Below the pieces are notes generated by a model. That model was not told the DNA's origin and searched no databases. It was given only the letters and a program-made list of their open reading frames with translations. From Gnetum montanum (Eukaryota; Streptophyta; Gnetopsida; Gnetales; Gnetaceae), in contig MNCI01037731.1 in NCBI GenBank assembly GCA_015680685.1, positions 1 to 64,000 on the forward strand: 64,000 bases of DNA. Reading direction: 5' to 3'. Numbering within the stretch: the stretch's first letter is position 1; every line of letters starts with the position of its first letter. Positions 54,933 through 64,000 of this stretch are shown piece by piece. The translations under genes were made by a program, and so were the position numbers.

Positions 54933-55271
54933 CTTACTACTTGCCTTAGCTAAATATCTTATGTTATAACATGTGATCGTGCCTGAAAGTTTGTAATAAT
55001 GAGTCCTGTGACTTAGGTGGTTTCCATTTTTAATCTCCTGGTATATCTAAGGGTTATATGATTTTTAGGCACAATTATTCTAAGTGTTAAGTTAATTACC
55101 CTAAATGATGTCTGGGTTCAAGTAGGTTCAAACGGAATTAAAATCGGAGTACCAGCGAGCGAGATATGAGTAGAAAAGCGAGGGTCACTCAATCACAAGT
55201 CGCAGAGAAAAATTTCAAAAACTCCCCCTTGTGGAAATGGCAAAATGATGCTAAGTGTTGCGGCATGGGTA

Positions 55272-55367
55272 CCTATTTATAGGTTTATGGGACGCGATAT
55301 CGCGTATGATACATCGCGTACGTGATATCGTGTGGGACACTATATCGCGTACACGATATCTCGTCCC
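55272..55367 (-). promoter_or_regulatory. Internal promoter-like copy of the U3 palindrome-TATA module
   Basis: In element sense it starts TTGGGACGAGATATCG (compare LTR start TGATGGGACGCGATATCG), has four GATATC-type cores arranged as paired palindromes, ends GCGATATCGCGTCCC, and is followed by CCTATAAATAGG at 55282-55272. The whole block is itself an imperfect inverted repeat (GGGACG..CGTCCC). The rest of the LTR (R, U5) is not present. It stands about 390 bp upstream of the additional ORF in the correct orientation to drive it. Confidence 0.6.
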
Positions 55368-56750
55368 AAGTAATATGAGACATGAAAAATACCAACTATT
55401 TTAATGATTTTTTTCGAAATTAATGTTGGAAATTGAGGACATTGGCTAGTATCAAGATGTTCTAGGGTAATTCATTAATTCAAAAGGCACCATTAATGAT
55501 GACGGTGTGGATTTTATCAATAAAACCTTGGGTGGTAAGAAAAAGGGTATGTAATGGTTCATTGGAATGTTGAAAGTTAGAGGGATAATAGTAGGGAAAG
55601 AAAATCAATTGAAAAAGTAAGCTAAGGGTAAGAAATTATGTGTGTAAGCTATGTCCTAAGTGAAGATTACAAAAGATTACACAAGTGGGTCCTCCCCAAA
55701 GCAGGTTTCAACCTATAATGCCCTTGTGTAACCACACTTAAAGTGTTTGTGGGCACTAGAAGGGTTAAATGTAATCTGCACTAACTCCAGAAAACACACA
55801 CATGTAAATATCACTGGAATGAGATGAAAATTCTATGCTACATGGAACACGAGCTACAATTACATGAACAGTGAGATGAGACGAACTAGAGAAAGGGATT
55901 ATAGAGATTGGGACATGAGGTAATTGACCTAGGGCACAGTGAATCCTGTATGTAAAGCATGATTAAAGTGTCATTAACCCTTCGTTCCAAGATCAGGACC
56001 AAGTCCAGTCCTCTAACCAGTGACATCACATTATTTCATCCCATGATGAACAACTATGAGAGTACCATAACAACAAGGCATATGATCACTTGGTGTTTTG
56101 TTCAAGGGAGGAGTGATTTTTGTTTTTTGGCACTTTGTTTTTCTTGTTTTTTTCTCTTCTTTTTCTTTTTTACTAAAACTAGAGAAGCCACCAACCTTCA
56201 GGCATGGGTGCATGTCTTTCCAGTGGGACCCCCTAGAACAACATTTGATTCTTGCGTGCCCTTTTGATTACTCTTACTCCCATTTTTCATTAGATCTAGA
56301 AGGATCTTAGTACAACTAGGTTGCATGACAACTCCCACAGATGTCACCAAAGAGAATCCACAAGTCCCCTTGATGTCACACCCTATTCATTCCCTCTTGG
56401 TCCATCCTTCTTCATTCTAGGTACAATGAACACAAAATTAATTTTAGGTTTTATAAATATCAAGAATATCATTGTACCCTCGAAAAGAACCTCTTATTTG
56501 TAGAGTGGATGAGTGGGTGTAATGGGCTCACTATTCCAAATAATTGATCACTCATGACTTAATAACATAGAACACACCTCAACCAATGATCCACATGAGT
56601 GTTTTATTTGTAGACGAGATTACTTACAAAAATGTAAAAAGACAAAAACACAAAAAAATAAAAAGATAAAACAAAAAGTTGAAAAATGAAAAGCTGGAAA
56701 ACAAAAATTGAAAAATTAAAGAAAATGAAAAATATTTATTAATCCTGCTT
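55368..56750 (-). other. Element D: 3' non-coding domain
   Basis: No gene. It includes shared blocks GTGGGTCCTCCCCAAAGCAGG near 55685 and CTTGATGTCACACCC near 56370, plus an A-rich repeat zone at 56590-56740. It lies upstream of the internal promoter-like module, so D seems to keep a complete gag-type transcript end before the second transcription unit. Confidence 0.5.
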
Positions 56751-56751
56751 G

Positions 56752-58735
56752 TCATTGAAATGGGGGATATCCCCCACAACTAATCAGTTGAGGATGGAAA
56801 GGATTAATAAATGGAAGATGAGAATCCTTGCATGTTGGAAGTATTGGGGCCTGGTCATACTTATCCCCTCGGGGTTCACACACTTTATTATAATGAGCAT
56901 AATGGGGCAATTTATATGATGTAGTTCCTGGATAACGACTTGACCCACTATGATATTTAGGATCGTTAGATGGTATGCAAGGATTAGGATGATGCCTCCC
57001 ATGGTTGTGTTCATTGGGCCATATGATTGTTGGAGTGTGAGTTGATGGCCCTGATGAAGTTACATGAGGCGTTGTGTTCAAAGGTAAGGGTGCACCATAG
57101 TGTGGGACTTGTGCTGAGTTGAAAGATGCAGTGGCCTCTGAATTATGTTGTCCCTTCTTATGATTGTGTGTAAAGAAGGGATGCTTTGGACATTGAGGAG
57201 GTTTCTTAGTTGTTGGTAGTAGTAGCACAAGTGTTGTTCGTGGGCTGTTGCGGTGGTGCAAGTACCTTAGGAACAGTTGGTGGAATTGTGGAAGGAGGGA
57301 AAGGATGAGAATGTTGAAAGTTAGGAGGAGTATAAGGTGTACAAGTTGGTGGTTGTGTTGGAGGTATAGGATGATAGTATTGTGGAGAATAGTATTGGGG
57401 TGAGATAAAGTGCAGTGGCCCAATTGGAGAAACAGGGTGTTGAACATGATAAGCATTTGGATTCCGATGATATGAAGGGTGTATCTAGTTTAGTGGTGGT
57501 CTCCCCCATGACTAGGATTGTTGTCACTGTGATCGAACATAGTATCTCTGTACGAACTCTGGATGTAACATGTTTCCCCAATGCTCATGTAGATGTAACA
57601 ATATTGGGCATTGGCCTTTGGGGTGATCGTACAAGCATATGTTGCATTCATACGTAGGATTGGAAGTTGAGCACTTATTCCCTTCATTCTTTTTTTTCAA
57701 ATGTCTAATGTTTTGTCCTGCTTCTTGGGTTGTCAAAACTTTATCTTCCATGGTGTTGATAAATTCTCCACACTTTTGATACGTCCACTCCAACATCTTA
57801 TTGATCTTTGCCTTGGCTTCTTCTAACGACTGTTGTATAGGCAAAGATGATGTTTCCACCTTGAGATTGGTTGATTTCTCCTTGGTATGATCATGGACCT
57901 TTGTTAAGTTAAGACTTTGGTCCCATTGATGTTTTCCAACACTCTCCCATCTAGCTAATTCTCCTTCTTCTTTTTCTACCCTCTTAATAAGCTCTTGGAT
58001 TTGATGGGTTCATAGTTCGTATAATTGACCTTGGACATACATCCCTAAGGTCTCTCTTGTTTCATTATGTAGCCCATCAATGATATGGTACATTAGCCTT
58101 TCCTCAGAAAACCCATGGCCTGGACAGTTGTTTAACAGTGCATAATATCTTTCTAAGGCCATGTCCAAGGGTTCATGTTATGCTTGTTTCCATCCTTGAA
58201 TTTTTTTCCTCAAGGCTGACACTTTTGCATAGGTTTGATATTTTTTGTTAAAGACTTCTACCATTGTTGACCAGTGTCGTATTGAATTTGGTTTTAACGA
58301 TCTATACGATACTTTTGCTTCGTCAACGAGTGTCATAGGGAAGATCTTGAGCTTTTGCCAACCATTATCAATGTTATTCCATGTGCAGGGATCATAGAAG
58401 GCTTAGAAATGTTGATGCCGATCTAGGTCATAGCCTCCTGAAAATTTAGGAAAGTTGTTTACATCGAGCCTGGGTAGACGGCTCTCTTTACGATGCCTAT
58501 GTGAGATTCGAACAATCTCTTGTATTTGCATTAAGGTTGTAGTGGCTAGTGGGGGTTCATCGTCATCAGGTAAGTTATGTCTTCGAGTGTTGGGATGATG
58601 TTTTTTTTGTTCATGTTTATAAGAAATCCCCACTTCAAGTTGTATACTCCAATCTTCATCATCATATGGTTCGTTGGTTCTCCAATGAACTTCCTCAATG
58701 AGTGTGACATTGTTATAATCTTGTAGGAGAGGCAT
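56752..58735 (-). pseudogene. Element D: gag, broken
   Basis: The ATG at 58735 opens MPLLQDYNNVTLIEEV. The core follows with RLDVNNFPKFSGGYD, KLKIFPMTL, VEVFNKKYQTY, KKIQGWKQA and DGLHNETRETLG, then a helical region (57524-57859) and the zinc-knuckle-like CNICLYDHPKGQC at 57608-57646. The last part (56752-57456) is Pro/His/Asn-rich and ends QLISCGGYPPFQ, similar to the pol-tail end of A-C. Stops lie after RHQHF (58403), after KQA, and after VRSQ (57524). No protease follows. Confidence 0.75.
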
Positions 58736-58856
58736 TGTTGTGAAGTTGTGTGTGAATTACGTGTGAATTTTAATAATTATTTTTTTCTAAAAGATATATC
58801 ATTAAGTCCTTTACAGTGACCTTGTATGATATAACTAATCTAGATAACTAGCACCG

Positions 58857-58874
58857 TCCTTGGCAATGGCGCCA
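58857..58874 (-). other. Element D: primer-binding site, tRNA-Asp type
   Basis: In element sense TGGCGCCATTGCCAAGGA, two substitutions from the tRNA-Asp complement over the first 16 bases. One spacer base separates it from the LTR end. Confidence 0.8.
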
Positions 58875-58875
58875 A

Positions 58876-59708
58876 TGATGAGTGGCGAGATACCCCTACA
58901 CTCAACCATATGAATACGAGTGTTTTCACACGTGATCCGGTTGAACTCCGCAGACGGACTAGTTGTAGCACCTAGATCGTTAACCTTAGGTCGCAGTCGC
59001 TGTCTTCCCACCTGGACTAGTATTATATTTGTCATATATGGTTTAGTCTAGAGTGAGGTGTATGATGTGTTCCTAATTCTAATGCTACTCCTAAAGGTAG
59101 TGGAAAGTAATATTAACTAAGCTAAGCTAGGAGGAAAGGGTAAGAGAATCTAAACTAGCCTAAGTGTGATGAGCATCTGTTCCTTGATTATCCGTTCACA
59201 TCTTGGACTTCGTGCATGACTACCACTGGGAGTACCAAGCGTAGATCCTAGATACGCCATTGGGTTACCAAGTAGTCACACTTAAATGCTTGTAATCAAG
59301 TCATACTCATTCCATGTTACTAGGAGTTTAAGGATGAGAGAAACTAATTAGGAAAGTAGTAAATAACATTTAAACAAATAAATAAACAAAGTGAATGCTG
59401 CAATGATGAAGTAATCTCGATCTTTATTTTCGGTCATGTGCGTCTCCAAGTACGTTACACTCGAATAAAAAATGCCGTACAATTACAATCACCACACTAT
59501 GGGCAGATACTTAAAGATATTCTATCTCTGGAGGGATTACACTGCCAAAGTTTTACTAAGGAACTAAACTAATGCCAAACAAGGGAGAGCTACTTCTTAT
59601 TTATAGACATTGCGATGGACTATGATATTGTAGGGGAAGACACGATATTGCGTATGCGATATCATGGGGGATGCGATATCGCGACCCATGCGATATCGCA
59701 TCCCATCA
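58876..59708 (-). mobile_element. Element D: 5' LTR (833 bp)
   Basis: It runs from TGATGAGTGG to ATCCCATCA on the plus strand, with ACTAA outside. The TATA box (minus) is at 59597-59606. Palindrome cores between 59626 and 59700 number five, arranged differently from the 3' LTR. Confidence 0.9.
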
Positions 59709-59713
59709 ACTAA

Positions 59714-60164
59714 GTACTAAATGAATGCTTGAAGTGATCATGCTCGTGTTCATTAATTGCTAGAAATATATTACTTAATCAAATGCATTAAAGTAAAGAA
59801 CAAGGAAGTAAAATGCATTAAAGAAAATATTAATATATTCTCAGTGATGCAAGGATTATCAAAAGAGTTTGTTTTATTCCCGTCACACTGCTACTCTCAG
59901 GTACAACAATGCTCGAAAAAAGAACCATATACACTTAGACTCATTATGCGGGCACTTATGAAAATATTCTAACTTTGAGGAAAAGAAACAGTAAGAGCTT
60001 TACTACTCTAACTAAAAATGACTAAAAACTAACTGAGACCTAGAGCCTAGATGTGGTATTTATAGACTTAGGAAAAATGCCTCGATGTTGGACACCCAAC
60101 ATTGGAGCTAGGCCCTGATGTCGCATACGTGATGTTGCGACTAATAGAAAATCATGATTCATCA
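59714..60164 (-). mobile_element. Element E: 3' LTR, right part
   Basis: Continuation of 50780-51132. It ends GATTCATCA followed by TACCTCCACGAC, the PPT complement. A TATA-type TATTTATAG (minus) lies near 60057-60065. The palindrome zone has decayed to GATGTCGCATACGTGATGTTGCG near 60117. Confidence 0.75.
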
Positions 60165-62052
60165 TACCTCCACGACTAAATGAAAACTCGTCCTCAAGTG
60201 TAGAAGAGGAGGAACAAGTTCTTTACAACATAACATATTGGGTAGGTATGGGATTATTGACTCTTACACAAATTGACTCAAATGAAGTAGGCATACAAAC
60301 TTTGAATGCCCAAGCATAAAAAATTACAATATGTTTACAACATTGGGTGTTCATGATAAGAGAAGTGAACACCCTGGATAACATTGACATCCAACACCTC
60401 TTGGAAGTAAAAGAATGAGAATGAGAGAGAGAAGAGATCCATGATCATGAATAGTCCTCATGATGTGGTACTACTGCATCATCCTTGGTGAAGGTAGTCT
60501 TTCTTCCAATCCATGCTTTCCACTACAATCACAATAGAATCATGAATTAGTATATGAATTATAACACATAGTAGTTAGATGCCTTGTCTTGTTGATGGTT
60601 ACACTTGGTTGAGTTGTGATTATGGTAGATTGGTTTCTTTAATAGTGTTAGTGGAAAAGTTGACAAATAAGATAAGATAGATAAGTGGTCCATCAGATTT
60701 GGAAAAGTTCAACACAAGAAAATAGTTAGAGAGGGTATAAGAATTTACAATAATAAAAAGAATAATTCATTGACAATAGTTGTGAAGATGTGCACAATTG
60801 GATGTCATTGATGGGGTAAACAAAATGAAAATTTGGTTGTAAGAGTGTCTAAGGGTAAAGAACTTAACTAACCCAACCAAAAGATATGTAAGTGGATCCT
60901 TCCCAAAGCAAGCACAACCATTTTATGCCCTTTCATAACTTCAAACCAAAGAGTCTGTGGGCTCTATGGATGATTAATGGTTAAAGAAGATTAAGTGCAA
61001 AAACCTGGAAGAAACTAACTAAGAATTCAGACACATCAAACTAGGACATTAAACCAAAACATGAAACCAGTAGTGAGGTGAGATATAGAAAGTATAGATG
61101 GATGAAAGAGAGTGTGGAATGGAGTTCCTAATTACAGTCACATGAAGTCCCTTGTGAATTTGTGGTTAAATAACTTGATAGGATCTATCGTTAGTCCAGA
61201 CCAAAACCAACCACTTTCAGTGACTTCGCATCGTCATTCTTAGACTAATCCATCCCCTAAGACACAAGAGTGCTCCCATAGAACAATCACCATTCCAAAT
61301 TAGAGAAGAAGTAAGAAGTGAGAAAGGGCCTTAGTTAGAGGGGACTAGTCTCATAACCAATGCTTGTAGCCCATTTATTTAGACTAAGGGGTGTGCTTTG
61401 AATTCCCACCATTTTTTTCAAGATGGGAACCACACCATGCAGAGACACATGCATTTATTTTGTCCAAGGGGTGTGCTTTGAATCCTCATTGTTTTCTTTT
61501 TTTTTTTCGTTGATGAGAATCACATCATGCGAGGACTTATTCAACTTCCTATTATCGAATGGCATGGAACAATAAGAAGTCCATGAAAACACACATGCAC
61601 ACAGGAAAATAGAAAAGCATAAAGAATACCAAATCCCCTTAAAGCCACACCTTGTTCAAATCTTTGAATCCTTTCCAATTCCAAAAACTACCAAAGTTAT
61701 AAATTTATTAAATTTTTATTAATGAAAAAGGTTTAACACATTTCTAAAACAAGGAAAACCATAGAGTTTGTGGATGGGTGGATGTTGTGGACTTACTACC
61801 TATTGCATGAAAAAGAAACCATCTCCTAATAATTAGTAAAAAAATTCAAAGTTAGAAACCAAATGCCAATAATCAAATAACAAACATAGTACATACCACC
61901 ATCAAAAAATGCTTACCAATGTACCTGGCACTTATTAACAAAAAGTTAGAAAATCACACCAAATAAAATAAGAGAAAATATAAAAGAAAGTGTAAAATAT
62001 TCAAGAAATATCAAATATACTAATGATGGTGCAAAACAAAAATTAGAAAAGA
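60165..62052 (-). other. Element E: 3' non-coding domain
   Basis: No gene. It holds the shared blocks GTGGATCCTTCCCAAAGCAAGC near 60892, ACCACACCATGCAGAGAC near 61428 and CTTAAAGCCACACCTTG near 61637, plus an A-rich repeat zone at 61960-62140. An intron-like segment matching A-D may exist near 60540-60600 but begins GC rather than GT. Confidence 0.5.
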
Positions 62053-63420
62053 TTAGTAACATGAAAAAAAAAGATGTAAAACAAAAAATGTTTTAAACAA
62101 AAAGTTGTAAAATAAAAAATGTGTAAAACAAATAAGTTGAAAAACTAAGGAGCTGCTTAAATGATTAGCATAGTTGGCCATCTCTCCCACAACTAAGTTG
62201 AGAGGAGGAGATCTGAAATATAAAGCATGGTTGTCCATCTGATGAGGTTGTTGTTGTGTTAGTTGTCTTATGCTCATGGAAAGGTTTGATTTGTTGAATG
62301 TTGATCAGCTGTTTCTTATTTGGGCTCTCAGGTTTATAGATCATCTTGGTCCCAGAAGGAAAAGTCTCATAAATAATGTAAGGTCTCTCCCACAACGTTT
62401 GGAAGTTAGTTCATTGAGGTACATGTGTGGGGTTCCAATAGAGAACCTTATCTCCTGGTTGAAATTTAACTTTTCTAATTTTTAGGTCATGAAACTTTTT
62501 GTTATAGGCCTTGTGCAACTCATTAGATGACAAGGCTAATAATCAGGATTCATTTAGTAGGTTGAGATTCATTAGTTTTTCTTTTTGGGCTAGACTTAAG
62601 TCAAGGTCAAGGTCACAAGCTATTAAAAGTGTATGGAGTTTAGATTGAATGAAAAGTGTTGGTAATTTTCCATACACAAGCTCATAGGGAGGGTAGCCTA
62701 TAGGAAGTTTGTATGTTGAGCTGTAAGCCCAAAGGGCATTGTTGAGTTTTGTACTCTAGTCCTTCGTATACTTGCTAATAGTTCTTGTTAGTATTCATGT
62801 GATTTCCCTATTAGTAACCTTAGCTTGACCATTAGCTCGAGGATGGTAAGGTGTTGTGAGTTTATGTTCAACACTCAAGCGTTGCATGAGATTTCGAAAA
62901 GTAGTGTTTGTAAAATGAGTTCCATTGTCAAAAATTAATGCACGTGGAATACCAAACCTGTTTACAACATTCTGTTGTAGAAACTGTGTAGCAATAGAGA
63001 ATGTACAGTCAATGATGGTTGCTGCTTTTGCCCATTTCATACAATAGTCAATAGCGACTATGATGTACACCTTTCCATTTGACATGGGCATGATGGGATC
63101 CATGAAATCAATGCCCTAGATGTTGAATGGTTCAAGTGGTTGAATCCATTGTTGAGGTCCCTCCATTCAAGCATTCATTCCATCATCTCTTTGGCATTGT
63201 TCACAAGAGTGGACATAATGGTGGGCATCCCTGAAGAGTGTTGGCCAATAGTACCCTACCATTAGGATTTTAATGGTTGTGCATCTCCCAGCATAGTGTC
63301 CTCCACAAGGACCTTCATGGGTGTCTTGGAGCACATGTAGTTGATTGACATTAGGGACACACCAATGAACTAGGCCATTAGTGCACACTTTGTAGAGGTG
63401 TCTGTTGATTTCCATTAAGT
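62053..63420 (-). pseudogene. Element E: integrase and pol tail, broken
   Basis: In element order: the H2C2 zinc finger at 63167-63415 (DTHEGPCGGHYAGR, CEQCQRDDG); the core at 62795-63103 beginning at MDPIMPMSNGK (the first Asp lies just before, GIDFMDP), IFDNGTHF with the second Asp, and YHPRANGQAK..NREIT with the catalytic Glu; and the C-terminal part at 62165-62395 (MWERPYIIYETF, INIQQIKPFHE) with tail QLSCGRDGQLC. Stops lie near 63118 (in the segment before GIDF) and in the C-terminal domain. The core triad is all present and better kept than in C. Confidence 0.8.
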
Positions 63421-64000
63421 GCTTTACCTGGTGAAAAAACTACTGTTTCTTCTAGTGGTCCAACTCTTGTGGCATCTCTTGAGTGCTAAGATAGGTGAGA
63501 ATGACATCATACCATTTTGGCTCATTAGGCATCTGTTTAGTTATCACCCTAGCAAAGAGGAGTTCATTAGGAAATGTATTAGATAATGGGCTTTCTTCCT
63601 ATTTGTCATCCCATCGGAACCAAGACAAGTGATCAGTGACCACATTCTTAGTGTTGTTTCGATCTACCATCATAAGATCGAACTCCTACAAGAACACCAG
63701 CCACTGTATAACATGAGGGCTCATGATTGGCTTATTCATTAGGAAGAAAATGGCACTATGATCAACATGCATAAACACCTTATATCCAAGCACATAGTGC
63801 CTAAACATTTCTAGAGCAAACACCAAAACCATCAATTCTTTCTCTATGGTGATGTAGTTTAGTTGTGTACCCACAATGGTTCAGTTGGCACAGTGGATGT
63901 AATATGGATGTTTCTTGTCATCTAATTATGCCAGCGCCACTCCCAAAGCATAATTTGATGCATCCATCATGATGTTAAATGGTCTGTACTAGTCCAGTTC
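63421..64000 (-). pseudogene. Element E: RNase H part, runs off the window
   Basis: 63686-63874 encodes TIEKELMVLVFALEMFRHYVLGYKVF and HVDHSAIFFLM, the RNase H Glu and Asp blocks. HLSWFRWDDK near 63615 is the connection end before integrase. RT and gag of this element would lie beyond 64000. Confidence 0.75.

Larger units (their letters stand above)
51133..59708 (-). mobile_element. Element D: gag-only Athila-like element with an additional ORF
   Basis: An 8,576-bp insertion flanked by ACTAA. In element sense: 5' LTR (59708-58876), PBS, gag (58735-56752), 3' non-coding sequence, an internal copy of the palindrome-TATA module (55367-55272), intron-like segment, additional ORF (54878-52129), PPT and 3' LTR (51979-51133). 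There is no protease, RT, RNase H or integrase. It lies inside E's LTR and is the youngest insertion of this stack. Its two LTRs are similar but differ in palindrome number. Confidence 0.9.

Overview
The window looks like nuclear DNA from a seed plant with a large, repeat-dominated genome. The evidence is AT-rich intergenic DNA, a CC-NB-LRR disease-resistance gene, and stacked Ty3/gypsy LTR retrotransposons whose primer-binding sites match plant tRNA-Asp. The species cannot be told from the sequence. A conifer-type genome is plausible but unproven. No tRNA, rRNA, organellar, bacterial or CRISPR locus was seen.

Layout. 1-5.5 kb: AT-rich sequence with a small TATA-driven secreted (arabinogalactan-peptide-like) gene on the minus strand and a degenerate, divergently oriented partner. 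5.5-16.1 kb: remnants of minus-strand Athila-like elements (called G and A here), split by a 965-bp assembly gap. 16.1-19.6 kb: an orphan plus-strand retropepsin fragment and a 32-bp minisatellite. 19.6-22.5 kb: one CC-NB-ARC-LRR gene on the minus strand with a single frameshift. 22.2-28.2 kb: a tandem duplication of that gene's 5' end and upstream DNA. 28.4-35.3 kb: element B (plus), bounded by a 5-bp target duplication, with gag and protease but no RT or integrase. 35.3-37.0 kb: no gene, and a 120-nt G-free C-rich tract. 37.0-64.0 kb: a nested stack. Element F (minus) has element C (plus, gag-PR-RT-RH-INT) inside its 3' LTR. F is interrupted again by element E (minus, running off the window), and E's 3' LTR contains element D (minus).

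The elements share one plan: LTRs starting TGATG and ending ATCA; a tRNA-Asp-type PBS; gag with an unusual zinc knuckle; PR, then RT-RNase H-INT where retained; a long conserved 3' non-coding domain; a short intron-like module; a PPT; and the 3' LTR. A and B carry the same RT-INT deletion junction, so they are copies of one non-autonomous lineage. C and E, which keep pol, are the kind of partner that could mobilise them. D keeps gag but no protease or pol, and carries an extra downstream ORF. F carries a homologue of that ORF.

The most unusual signals are (i) tandem CG-rich palindromes built on GCGATATCGC placed just upstream of the LTR TATA box in an otherwise AT-rich genome; (ii) a second copy of this palindrome-plus-TATA module inside D, directly upstream of the extra ORF; and (iii) a 54-60-nt intron-like segment with GT..AG ends at the matching place in A, B, C and D, ending exactly at an ATG. 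All protein-coding parts of the elements contain stops or frameshifts, so they are described as broken copies.
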